Shown: positions 8,809 to 15,604 of the stretch, one piece after another | Layout of the letters: each line of letters begins with the position of its first letter | Position numbering within the stretch: position 1 is the stretch's first letter | Source: Bacteroidota bacterium | GTDB lineage: Bacteria; Bacteroidota; Bacteroidia; Flavobacteriales_F; PHOS-HE28 | Length of the DNA: 15,774 nucleotides | Direction: 5' to 3' | Assembly (NCBI GenBank): GCA_023430325.1 | Contig: JAEZAU010000193.1 | Coordinates: forward strand, 1 to 15,774 | Program-made: the position numbers and the translations under genes | The notes under the pieces: generated by a model | Seen by the model: the letters and a program-made list of their open reading frames with translations, nothing else | Database searches by the model: none | Told to the model about the DNA's origin: nothing

Positions 8809-8833
8809 AAAGAAAAAGGGGCCATCGGCCCCT
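8807..8833 (-). terminator. Rho-independent terminator of the T9SS type A gene
   Basis: On the minus strand, a 7-bp GC-rich stem (AGGGGCC/GGCCCCT, 8833-8817, three-base loop) is followed directly by TTTTTCTTTT (8816-8807). It lies 25 nt after the stop codon of the 8858-9631 gene. On the plus strand the same hairpin sits just after the addB stop and is followed by TCCCTCTT, so it may also slow transcription of addB. Confidence 0.85.
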
Positions 8834-8857
8834 CCCTCTTCACGTAAACCGTGCGTA

Positions 8858-9631
8858 CTACCGATACACGATCTTGTGTACCGTGGTCTGTTCACCACGC
8901 TTCACTTTCAAGTAGTACACACCGTTGCTCATGGAGGAGATGTCCATCTCCTTCCGATAGGTCCCTTCAAATGCCGGCTTGGTATCTGTAAATACCGACT
9001 GGCCCAGGGAATTCACCACTTCCACAGTGATGTCCGATGCATTGCGGCTCACGAAACTGAATGTGAAATGGCCGTTGTTCGGGTTGGGCTGAATGATGAC
9101 CTGTGCATCTTCCTCGGCACTCGCTAGCGATTTGTAGATGATGCCGGTCTTGTCATAGCCGTTCAATGAAACATAGTAGTTGGCGTTGTGCTCACGCTCG
9201 GCCGTCCAGGCGTCGTTCACCAGTTCGAATTCAGCACTTCCAGTTACAGGAATGGTAGCGATGACATATTCCTCTCCTGCCACCCAGTTGGTGGAATGGC
9301 TGCTCAAAGTGCTGGTGCCGAAACCTGCGTAGACTTGATAGTTCAATGGGCCATGCTCATGCACGTTACCGCTCTTCATCACAGGAATGTATTGTTCCGG
9401 TGCGCCCTCCTGCTGAACAGTACCCAAGGCTGCTCCGGTGCTTCGATCCCATTTGATGGTGAAGACGATGGAGGAGAATACTCCATTGAACTCCGCATCG
9501 GGCCGTACACGGACCTCCAGTTGACCATTGTTCTGGTAGAGGGCAACATCCACCGTTCCCTGGGCGATCATGGGGATCGAAAGGATCAGTCCCAGCATGG
9601 CCGACGCGGTGATCTTGTAAAGCTTATTCAT
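8858..9631 (-). CDS. Secreted protein with T9SS type A sorting domain, passenger of unknown function
   Basis: A 257-aa exported protein. Residues 1-24 are a signal peptide (hydrophobic ASAMLGLILSIPMIAQ, cut around Q24/G25). Residues 25 to about 172 form a beta-rich passenger beginning VDVALYQNNGQLEVRVRP, with SSIVFTIKW (53-61) and NANYYVSLNGYD (149-160). It has no cysteines and I recognise no catalytic motif; the alternation of strands is cohesin-like, but that is only an impression. Residues 178-257 are a T9SS type A C-terminal domain: QPNPNNGHFTFSF (181-193), VEVVNSLGQSVF, then SNGVYYLKVKRGEQTTVHKIVYR. It should cross the inner membrane by Sec and the outer membrane by T9SS, with the C-terminal domain removed or used for attachment. 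It is a stand-alone transcription unit with its own terminator. Confidence 0.85.
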   Translation of the reverse strand: MNKLYKITASAMLGLILSIPMIAQGTVDVALYQNNGQLEVRVRPDAEFNGVFSSIVFTIKWDRSTGAALGTVQQEGAPEQYIPVMKSGNVHEHGPLNYQVYAGFGTSTLSSHSTNWVAGEEYVIATIPVTGSAEFELVNDAWTAEREHNANYYVSLNGYDKTGIIYKSLASAEEDAQVIIQPNPNNGHFTFSFVSRNASDITVEVVNSLGQSVFTDTKPAFEGTYRKEMDISSMSNGVYYLKVKRGEQTTVHKIVYR

Positions 9632-9786
9632 TGTAAAGGGGTCGATGAATGGTGCAAGTTAATATCACCTGATGGGATCGGCCATCATTCCAGGGAATGA
9701 ATTGTTCACCAATAGACCGCTTGGATCGGAATGCCGACGAAGCTGCCCGGAAGAAGCATGGATAAGAACGGAATGTATGTAACCGA

Positions 9787-9812
9787 GCAGGGGTCCCGGT
9801 GGGGACCCCTGC
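9787..9812. repeat. Perfect 11-bp GC-rich hairpin in the intergenic gap
   Basis: GCAGGGGTCCC (9787-9797) and GGGACCCCTGC (9802-9812) are perfectly complementary across a GGTG loop. Neither strand has a T run next to it, so it is not a standard intrinsic terminator. It may be an mRNA-stabilising or transcript-end hairpin, part of a small RNA, or a repeated extragenic palindrome. Confidence 0.6.
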
Positions 9813-9829
9813 GCGGAAACCTGCAAGGA

Positions 9830-9874
9830 AAAATATGGAACCAGCCAAAGCCAGGAAGAATTTAGCGGCTTTGG
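9830..9874 (-). terminator. Possible terminator of the response regulator gene
   Basis: CCAAAGCC (9845-9852) and GGCTTTGG (9867-9874) make an 8-bp stem with a 14-nt loop, about 55 nt downstream of the response regulator stop. On the minus strand it is followed after ten bases by ATTTTT. The displaced T run makes it a weak candidate. Confidence 0.35.
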
Positions 9875-9928
9875 TATAAGAAAGACGTGGGGGTCATGGG
9901 AGGGTTGCCAGCGGAATGGAAAAAAATT

Positions 9929-10639
9929 TCAGGCCGTGAACTTATAGCCCACTCCTCTTACCGAATGAAAGTGCCGCGGAGTGCGTGGATCAGGTTCGAA
10001 ATACTTCCTGAAACCCACGATGAAATTGTCCACCGTACGGGTCGTTGGGAAGACATTGTAACCCCAGACCTTCTGCAGGATCTCTTCCCGGCTCACTACG
10101 TCCCCTTCCCGTTCCACCAATAAGCGTAATAGAAGCATCTCCCTCTGGCTCAGGGTTCTACGTATCCCATCATGCCCTTTCACCTCATAGCTGGCAAAAT
10201 CGATATGGTTTCCATTGAAATCGTAACTGTCCTTTATCCCTACCGAAGTGCGCCCGCCGTTGGTCCTCCTCTTCACCAGTTTGTTCACGCGGAGTAGAAG
10301 CTCTTCCAGTTCAAAAGGTTTGCCCAGATGGTCATCACCGATGCGCAGACCCTTTATGCGATCGGCCGGTGCCTTGCGTGCGGTGAGGAACAAGACAGGT
10401 GTATCATCACCTTCCAACCTGATGGTATCCACAACATTGAAGCCGTCCATTCCAGGGAGCATCACGTCCATTACTGCCAGGTCGAACCGTGCCCCACGCA
10501 TACGCTCAAGCGCTTGGGGACCGGTGACAGCGGTGGTGACATGGTAACCTTCAAGCTCAAAATTCAGCTTAAGTGTATGCCGCAAAGCCTCCTCATCCTC
10601 CACCAGGAGGATCCTTGGCTTTTCATCAGCAGGGATCAT
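9929..10639 (-). CDS. OmpR/PhoB-family DNA-binding response regulator
   Basis: A 236-aa two-component transcription factor. The receiver domain (about 8-124) has the acidic pair E14-D15, phospho-acceptor D58 in VMDVMLPGMDGF, T86 in FLTAR, and K107 in KPF. The winged-helix domain (about 138-236) carries SQREMLLLRLL, the recognition-helix region TTRTVDNFIVGFRKYF (199-214) and the terminal RGVGYKF. I start it at the ATG at 10639; reading further upstream to 10939 is antisense to menI. One oddity: the conserved G-A-D-D-Y-L segment before KPF reads GDDHL (101-105), one residue short. No sensor kinase is in the window, so it is an orphan here. It is divergent from the men operon across 31 nt, so it could sense or affect menaquinone supply or respiration, but that is inference. 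Confidence 0.88.
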   Translation of the reverse strand: MIPADEKPRILLVEDEEALRHTLKLNFELEGYHVTTAVTGPQALERMRGARFDLAVMDVMLPGMDGFNVVDTIRLEGDDTPVLFLTARKAPADRIKGLRIGDDHLGKPFELEELLLRVNKLVKRRTNGGRTSVGIKDSYDFNGNHIDFASYEVKGHDGIRRTLSQREMLLLRLLVEREGDVVSREEILQKVWGYNVFPTTRTVDNFIVGFRKYFEPDPRTPRHFHSVRGVGYKFTA

Positions 10640-10656
10640 TGCACAAATATGCGGGC

Positions 10657-10664
10657 TACTTTTG
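10657..10664 (+). promoter_or_regulatory. Candidate Bacteroidota -7 box for the men operon
   Basis: TACTTTTG matches the TAnnTTTG -7 consensus exactly and ends 6 nt before the menI ATG at 10671, which would give a nearly leaderless mRNA. The expected -33 TTG is poorly placed (TTG at 10639-10641, spacing about 15 rather than 17-23). The real promoter may instead lie inside the response regulator gene. Confidence 0.3.
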
Positions 10665-10670
10665 GCGCCG

Positions 10671-11090
10671 ATGCGTTTTACCCCGGAACATGCCCGTCTG
10701 GCGAACGGGTTCATCGCCGATACGCTGGTACAGCACCTTGGCATCGAGTTCCTTACGGATGAAGATGGCCATTTTTGTGCCACCATGCCGGTGGATAAGC
10801 GCACGCACCAGCCCATGGGCCTTCTGCACGGTGGGGCCACGGCCGCACTGGCCGAGTCACTGGGCAGCATGGGATCCGCCATCATTGCCGACCCAAAGAC
10901 CCATAATGTGGTGGGCATCGAGATAAACGCCAACCACATCAGAGGTGTGACATCGGGTCAGGTGATGGCCAGGGGTACTTTGCTTCATGCTGGCCGCACA
11001 ACGCACGTATGGGATATGAAGGTCACGGATGATAGGGATAGATTGGTGGCGGTCTGCCGGCTTACCGTACTCATAGTACCCCGCAAGTGA
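10671..11090 (+). CDS. menI: 1,4-dihydroxy-2-naphthoyl-CoA thioesterase (hotdog fold, MenI/PaaI-like)
   Basis: A 139-aa hotdog-fold thioesterase. Q47, H53-G54-G55 and E62 (in HQPMGLLHGGATAALAES) sit almost exactly where E. coli MenI/YdiI has its active-site Gln, His and Glu. MenI hydrolyses DHNA-CoA, the product of MenB, to free DHNA before prenylation by MenA. Position as the first gene of a menI-menF-menD-menB operon makes DHNA-CoA the likely substrate rather than phenylacetyl-CoA. I prefer the ATG at 10671; an in-frame TTG at 10662 would add three residues. The stop codon is one base from the menF ATG, implying translational coupling. Confidence 0.82.
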   Translation: MRFTPEHARLANGFIADTLVQHLGIEFLTDEDGHFCATMPVDKRTHQPMGLLHGGATAALAESLGSMGSAIIADPKTHNVVGIEINANHIRGVTSGQVMARGTLLHAGRTTHVWDMKVTDDRDRLVAVCRLTVLIVPRK

Positions 11091-11091
11091 A

Positions 11092-12186
11092 ATGGAGCTG
11101 AGACCCGTCATAGCGCATCTGCTACAACGGAATATCCTTTTTACGGCATTCACAGGCGGCGCGGGCGTTGAAATATGGATCTCCCGCCCGGCCGAACTTG
11201 AACAGGTCCCCTGGCAGGTCTTGGACAGGTGTCGCGATGTATTCATCGTCTGCCCTTTCAGGACCGCACCGACCTGCAGCGTATTGAACCCTTTCCTGAA
11301 GATCCATTCCGGCAGCGAGGACAAGGATCTTCAGCGGATCGACGAGGCGGTCCCCTTCTCTCCAAGGTCGCAACAGCCTCCTGTCTCCTGGCAACGCACC
11401 GATCATGAGAATGCTATAGGATCCATCCAGGCCTCGATCGCTGCAGGAGCGACAAAAAAGGTCGTTCTCTCCCGCACGCTCCCGATCTCGATCGATGATC
11501 ACGTGTTGCTCGATCTGTTCTTCTCCGCGGTGGAAGAGCAGAACGGAACGTTCGTTTGCCTGTTGAACAGTGCCGAATACGGCATATGGCTCGGAGCTTC
11601 ACCAGAAACATTGGTGCAAGCCGACAAAGAGCAGGTCTGCGTGGATTCCATCGCCGGCACCATGAAATTGGAAAGCGCCCCAGATGATGCGGCCGAGTGG
11701 GGGCAGAAAGAACGCGACGAGCAGGAATTCGTTACGCGCGGGATCATCGATACGTTCAAGAAGTTGGGCGCCGACGGTATCGAAGTACAAGGCCCGTTCG
11801 TGCTACGCACACCATATTCCGCGCATCTTTATTCCAGGTTGGGCGTGGAACGTAAACGAAGCTCTCTTTCCAAGATGGTGCAGCGGCTTCATCCAACACC
11901 AGCGGTCTGCGGAACTCCAAAGGACATGGCTGCAGACCTGATAGCCAGACTGGAACCTCACGATCGCTCGCTGTATGCCGGTTTCTGGGGGCCATGGCAG
12001 GTGGAAGGAAGCACGCACCTTTGGGTGAACATCCGTTGCATGAGATACATCGGCACCCAGGCATACCTGTTCGTGGGTGGCGGCATCACTGCGGAAAGCG
12101 AGACCGCCCTGGAGTGGGAGGAGACCGAACAGAAGGCCGAGGCATGGCTGAGGCCACTGAGGGCGCTGCAACCACGGATATCTTAG
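11092..12186 (+). CDS. menF: Isochorismate synthase
   Basis: A 364-aa chorismate-utilising enzyme that converts chorismate to isochorismate, the entry step of menaquinone synthesis. The family signatures occur in order: ATKKVVLSRT (K122/K123 region), GASPETLV (168-175), SIAGTMK, RTPYSAHLYSRL, LHPTPAVCGTPK (266-277), PHDRSLYAGFWGPW (289-302) and VGGGITAESETALEWEE (328-344). These include the metal- and chorismate-binding residues of MenF/EntC/DHBS synthases. The first ~90 residues are poorly conserved, as is normal. Salicylate or siderophore roles are possible for the family, but menD directly downstream settles the pathway. The 3' end overlaps the preferred menD start. Confidence 0.92.
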   Translation: MELRPVIAHLLQRNILFTAFTGGAGVEIWISRPAELEQVPWQVLDRCRDVFIVCPFRTAPTCSVLNPFLKIHSGSEDKDLQRIDEAVPFSPRSQQPPVSWQRTDHENAIGSIQASIAAGATKKVVLSRTLPISIDDHVLLDLFFSAVEEQNGTFVCLLNSAEYGIWLGASPETLVQADKEQVCVDSIAGTMKLESAPDDAAEWGQKERDEQEFVTRGIIDTFKKLGADGIEVQGPFVLRTPYSAHLYSRLGVERKRSSLSKMVQRLHPTPAVCGTPKDMAADLIARLEPHDRSLYAGFWGPWQVEGSTHLWVNIRCMRYIGTQAYLFVGGGITAESETALEWEETEQKAEAWLRPLRALQPRIS

Positions 12187-13895
12187 GGCCCCGCAAGAAG
12201 AAGATCTTGTTCACCAGCGATCATTTTTCCGCATCGGAACTCTCACGCATCTGCGTGGCCAAAGGCGTGCGCTACGCCGTGATAAGTCCAGGATCGCGAA
12301 GTGCACCGCTGGTGATCTCCTTCCTGAACGAAAAGAACATCAAGTGCCTGCGCATCATCGATGAACGAAGTGCCGCTTTCTTCGCTTTGGGCATGGCGCA
12401 GCAATTGCGATCGCCCGTGGCGTTGATCTGCACCAGCGGAAGTGCGGTGTTGAACTATGGGCCTGCGATCGCAGAAGCATTCTATCAACGCGTGCCCCTT
12501 TTGGTGATCACCGCCGACCGGCCCGAGGAATGGGTGGATCAGGGAGAAGGACAGGCCATCAGGCAGCGCGATGTGCTCGCGTTGCACATGAAGAAGAGCG
12601 TGCAGCTGCCCAGGCATATCGGCGATGATCTTTCGCGCTGGCATTGCGGAAGGCTCATCAACGAAGCGATCGATGCGACGCTTATGCCCGTTGCCGGCCC
12701 GGTACACATCAATATACCGTTCACTGAACCGCTGTACGGCCGTGCGGAAGAGCCTGGATCGACCTCTCGCGTGATCGAACAATTGCCCACCGAAAGTTTC
12801 GTGCTTCCACCGTTCGCGCAGCAATGCGCATCGATCCTCAGCAGCGCGAAGAAAGTGATGGTGCTCATAGGCCAGGGCCACTGGGAACCCGAGGTAAGAT
12901 CGGACCTGAAGAAGCTTGCGGCGTTGCAACAATGCGTGGTGCTGGTGGAATCCACTTCCAACCTCGATGATCCGGACTTCATCTCATGCATCGATCGAAC
13001 GATCGAAGGGATCGATGATCGGAACGAAGAAGATCTGCGCCCCGATGTGCTGATCACATTCGGCGGAGCGATCATCAGCAAAAGGATAAAAGGCTTGTTG
13101 CGAAAGTGGCGTCCGGCGCAGCATTGGAACATCGATCAAGGACAGCGGCATTACGACACCTACCAAAGCCTTACCCGGGACATCCAGGTAAGTCCGGCGA
13201 TCTTCCTCACCCAGATAGTTCCGCAGGTGAAGGAGCAATTATCGGGTTACGCCAGCAGCTGGCACCGGCTGGATCGTGACACCAATATGCGCCAGTTGAA
13301 ATTCCTGCGCGAAGCGCCTTTCAGCGACCTCACGGTCTTCGCTACATTGTTGGAACGGATCCCGGAACGCACGGACATACATCTGGCAAACAGCACGCCG
13401 GCGCGTTACGCACAACTCTTCGACCGGGGCCTTGCACACCGCTTTTGGAGCAATCGTGGCACCAGCGGGATAGATGGGTGCACAAGCACCGCGATCGGTG
13501 CCGCTTATGTAACGGCACGTACCACAACACTGATCACCGGAGATACCGCATTCCTGTACGACTCGAACGCTTTCTGGAACGATCACCTGCCACACGAACT
13601 GAAGATCATCGTCATCGATAATGGGGGCGGCAACATCTTCCGTTTCATCGAAGGTCCCGATCAAGATCCGGAACTTCTTTCGTGGTTCGAAGCCCCTTAC
13701 CGCCGCAGCATTGAGAAAATGGTCCGATCCTACGATCTGCCTTATTTCCAGGCCACCGATCATGCCTCGCTGAAAGAGGGAATTCTATCGCTCTATGCAC
13801 CGCATGATCGGCCGGCGGTGCTGCACGTGATCACCGATCGGGAAGTATCACCACGCATCCTCAGAGAACATTTCAAGGCCTTACGCAGTTCCTAG
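12144..13895 (+). CDS. menD: SEPHCHC synthase (MenD, ThDP-dependent)
   Basis: A 583-aa thiamine-diphosphate enzyme that joins 2-oxoglutarate (as a succinic semialdehyde unit) to isochorismate, giving SEPHCHC and CO2. Visible motifs are ISPGSRSAPL (47-56), the ThDP-activating glutamate E74 in IDERSAAFF, TSGSAVLNYGPAIAEA, VITADRPEEW, SNRGTSGIDGC, and the cofactor-binding GDTAF (466-470) through DNGGGNIF (492-499). The ATG at 12144 gives a 43-nt overlap with menF. An in-frame TTG at 12207, 20 nt after the menF stop, would start the protein as MFTSDHFSASEL, closer to the usual MenD N-terminus. The extra residues are low-complexity and basic, so the TTG start is a real alternative. Confidence 0.92.
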   Translation: MAEATEGAATTDILGPRKKKILFTSDHFSASELSRICVAKGVRYAVISPGSRSAPLVISFLNEKNIKCLRIIDERSAAFFALGMAQQLRSPVALICTSGSAVLNYGPAIAEAFYQRVPLLVITADRPEEWVDQGEGQAIRQRDVLALHMKKSVQLPRHIGDDLSRWHCGRLINEAIDATLMPVAGPVHINIPFTEPLYGRAEEPGSTSRVIEQLPTESFVLPPFAQQCASILSSAKKVMVLIGQGHWEPEVRSDLKKLAALQQCVVLVESTSNLDDPDFISCIDRTIEGIDDRNEEDLRPDVLITFGGAIISKRIKGLLRKWRPAQHWNIDQGQRHYDTYQSLTRDIQVSPAIFLTQIVPQVKEQLSGYASSWHRLDRDTNMRQLKFLREAPFSDLTVFATLLERIPERTDIHLANSTPARYAQLFDRGLAHRFWSNRGTSGIDGCTSTAIGAAYVTARTTTLITGDTAFLYDSNAFWNDHLPHELKIIVIDNGGGNIFRFIEGPDQDPELLSWFEAPYRRSIEKMVRSYDLPYFQATDHASLKEGILSLYAPHDRPAVLHVITDREVSPRILREHFKALRSS

Positions 13896-13915
13896 CACAC
13901 ACTTCGATCGATCCA

Positions 13916-14737
13916 ATGAGCAAACGCAACTGGAGCACAATCAAGGAATACACCGACATCCGGTTCGAATTCTTCGAGGGCATCGGCAAGATCACCATCA
14001 ACAGGCCCGAGGTCTACAACGCTTTCAGGCCTGACACGAACAAGGAGATGATCGATGCGATGGACATTGCACGTGAAGATCCGCGGATCGGTGTGGTGGT
14101 CCTGACAGGTGAAGGTGACAAGGCTTTCTGCAGTGGCGGTGACCAGAACGTGAAAGGCCGTGGCGGTTACATCGGTACCGATGGCGTTCCGCGGCTCAAC
14201 GTGCTCGATCTGCACAAACGCATACGTGAATTGCCCAAGCCGGTGGTGGCCATGGTGAACGGTTATGCGATCGGTGGGGGACATGTGCTCCACGTGGTAT
14301 GCGATCTCACGATCGCCGCCGATCATGCGCGTTTCGGGCAGACGGGCCCCAAGGTGGGCAGCTTCGATGCGGGTTTCGGAAGCAATTACCTCGCACGTCA
14401 CGTAGGCCAGAAAAGAGCACGAGAGATCTGGTTCCTCTGCCTGCAATACACGGCGCAGGAAGCCTATGAAATGGGCATGGTGAACAAGGTGGTACCGCTG
14501 GCCGATCTGGAGGACACCACGGTGGAATGGTGCAAGATCATGATGCAACGCAGCCCACTGGCTCTACGGATGATCAAGCGGGGATTGAACGCCGAACTCG
14601 ATGGCCAGCGCGGCCTCATGGAGTTCGCAGGGGATGCAACCTTGATGTACTACCTGATGGATGAAGCCCAGGAGGGCAAGAATGCTTTCCTGGAGAAGCG
14701 CCAGCCGGATTTCCAGAAGTTCCCGAAGTTCCCGTGA
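13916..14737 (+). CDS. menB: 1,4-dihydroxy-2-naphthoyl-CoA synthase (crotonase fold)
   Basis: A 273-aa crotonase-superfamily enzyme that cyclises o-succinylbenzoyl-CoA to DHNA-CoA. The N-terminus TINRPEVYNAFRP, the oxyanion-hole segment FCSGGDQNVKGRGGY, VNGYAIGGGHVLH, QTGPKVGSFDAGFGS (142-156) and the C-terminal QEGKNAFLEKRQPDFQKF all match MenB. G144 in QTGPKVGSFD places it with the bicarbonate-dependent type I MenBs, such as E. coli; type II enzymes have Asp there. D151 is the conserved catalytic aspartate. It starts 20 nt after menD and is the last men gene in the window. The o-succinylbenzoate steps (menH, menC, menE) must be encoded elsewhere. Confidence 0.96.
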   Translation: MSKRNWSTIKEYTDIRFEFFEGIGKITINRPEVYNAFRPDTNKEMIDAMDIAREDPRIGVVVLTGEGDKAFCSGGDQNVKGRGGYIGTDGVPRLNVLDLHKRIRELPKPVVAMVNGYAIGGGHVLHVVCDLTIAADHARFGQTGPKVGSFDAGFGSNYLARHVGQKRAREIWFLCLQYTAQEAYEMGMVNKVVPLADLEDTTVEWCKIMMQRSPLALRMIKRGLNAELDGQRGLMEFAGDATLMYYLMDEAQEGKNAFLEKRQPDFQKFPKFP

Positions 14738-14773
14738 ATTACCTCAGTACAATGTGCACGTCCAAACGAATGA

Positions 14774-15484
14774 TCAAAGATCACTGATCTCGATCCGCTT
14801 GCACATACCTAATGAACCATTCACGTATCCTTGATTGACTATTTGGCCAGCGTTTGGACCATTGGCATATTTAACTACTACATCCAAGCCTTGGTCATAG
14901 ATGCCCGTAAAGCGAACAAACGCACAAGAATCAGGTACGTCGCAATTTACTGGAGATGTACCCGCACAACTTAAGGTTCTTTGTCCATGTCCCCATACTT
15001 CAACCGTATATGATATACCCGATGGAAGATCAGGTTCATATAATAACAGTTTCCCAAAAACCGGCCCAGGCTGATCGGGTGAATTCGGATCTACGGAAAA
15101 TGTAAAGGAACTTGACCAAGGGCCCGTGCCAGCAGAGTTATTAGCGCGAACACGCCAATGATACACTCCAATGGAATACTGCATCCCCGATCTTTGAAAG
15201 CTCGTTGCTCCATATACAGTTGCCTGATCTTCCAGATCACTTCCAGAGAAAGTGCCCCCGGCATCTGATATCTGAATGTCATAATGGGTGGCACCGGCTA
15301 CACTATTCCAAGTGAAAGTCGGAAATACGCTAACGCTAGTGGCTCCGTTAACGGGTGTTTGTAAGGTAGGTGCCACAGGGATCGATACTTTGTCGTCATC
15401 GTCATCCTTTTTACATCCAAGTGATAAGATCAACAACGAAATGACTGCAAAACGAACTGATATTGCAGGTGGGAATGAAAACAT
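14774..15484 (-). CDS. Surface lipoprotein with FN3-like domain
   Basis: A 236-aa lipoprotein. The ATG at 15484 is preferred; an upstream TTG (15505) falls within the -7 box. Residues 1-23 are a hydrophobic signal sequence (FAVISLLILSLGC) with C24 as the lipidation site. The mature start C-K-K-D5 resembles the acidic lipoprotein export signal that sends Bacteroidetes lipoproteins to the cell surface. Residues about 37-132 form a fibronectin-III-like domain (FPTFTWNSVAGATHYDIQIS and WRVRANNSAGTGPWS). Residues 135-236 are a domain I do not recognise, with four cysteines (LSCAG, VNC, DSCAF, GMCKR). Function is unknown, with surface binding inferred. Base composition is clearly AT-richer than the men genes (sampled lines about 40-48% GC against about 58%), suggesting later acquisition. 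It is convergent with menB. Confidence 0.82.
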   Translation of the reverse strand: MFSFPPAISVRFAVISLLILSLGCKKDDDDDKVSIPVAPTLQTPVNGATSVSVFPTFTWNSVAGATHYDIQISDAGGTFSGSDLEDQATVYGATSFQRSGMQYSIGVYHWRVRANNSAGTGPWSSSFTFSVDPNSPDQPGPVFGKLLLYEPDLPSGISYTVEVWGHGQRTLSCAGTSPVNCDVPDSCAFVRFTGIYDQGLDVVVKYANGPNAGQIVNQGYVNGSLGMCKRIEISDL

Positions 15485-15502
15485 TAGGTCGGCGTTAGAC
15501 GT

Positions 15503-15510
15503 CAAATGTA
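15503..15510 (-). promoter_or_regulatory. -7 promoter box for the lipoprotein gene
   Basis: On the minus strand TACATTTG fits the Bacteroidota TAnnTTTG -7 consensus exactly, 18 nt upstream of the ATG at 15484, which leaves room for a start site and a short leader. A TTG further upstream (minus strand, ending 14 nt before the box) is closer than the usual 17-23 nt, so the -33 element is weak. Confidence 0.5.
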
Positions 15511-15604
15511 GAAAAAATGTAATTCAACCCATGCTGCCAGAGATCCATGGAATGGAGTTTCCGATGGTCTGATGAAAGGGATCATTTGGATCGAAGATGT
15601 ACTG

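Larger units (their letters stand above)
9632..9928. other. Non-coding gap between the response regulator and the T9SS type A gene
   Basis: A 297-nt stretch with no believable ORF. It must hold the promoter of the 8858-9631 gene, but I see no good TAnnTTTG box; the nearest is TAACTTG (minus strand, 9661-9655), with no -33 partner. It contains two hairpins, listed separately, and otherwise nothing I recognise. Confidence 0.5.

Noticed and set aside
9624..9848. 74-aa minus-strand ORF in the intergenic gap
   Set aside because: It has a non-ATG start, spans the perfect hairpin, and ends inside the start of the next gene; no protein features.
10640..10939. Upstream extension of the response regulator
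   Set aside because: It runs antisense through menI; the receiver domain begins normally from the ATG at 10639.
11994..12143. Upstream extension of menD
   Set aside because: It uses a non-ATG start deep inside menF and adds a low-complexity stretch unlike any MenD N-terminus.
12243..12932. 229-aa minus-strand ORF
   Set aside because: It is antisense to the MenD ThDP and substrate-binding region; no motif or start context supports it.
14771..14783. TGATC-AAA-GATCA hairpin between menB and the lipoprotein gene
   Set aside because: The stem is only 5 bp, overlaps the lipoprotein stop codon, and has no T run; it is too weak to call a terminator.
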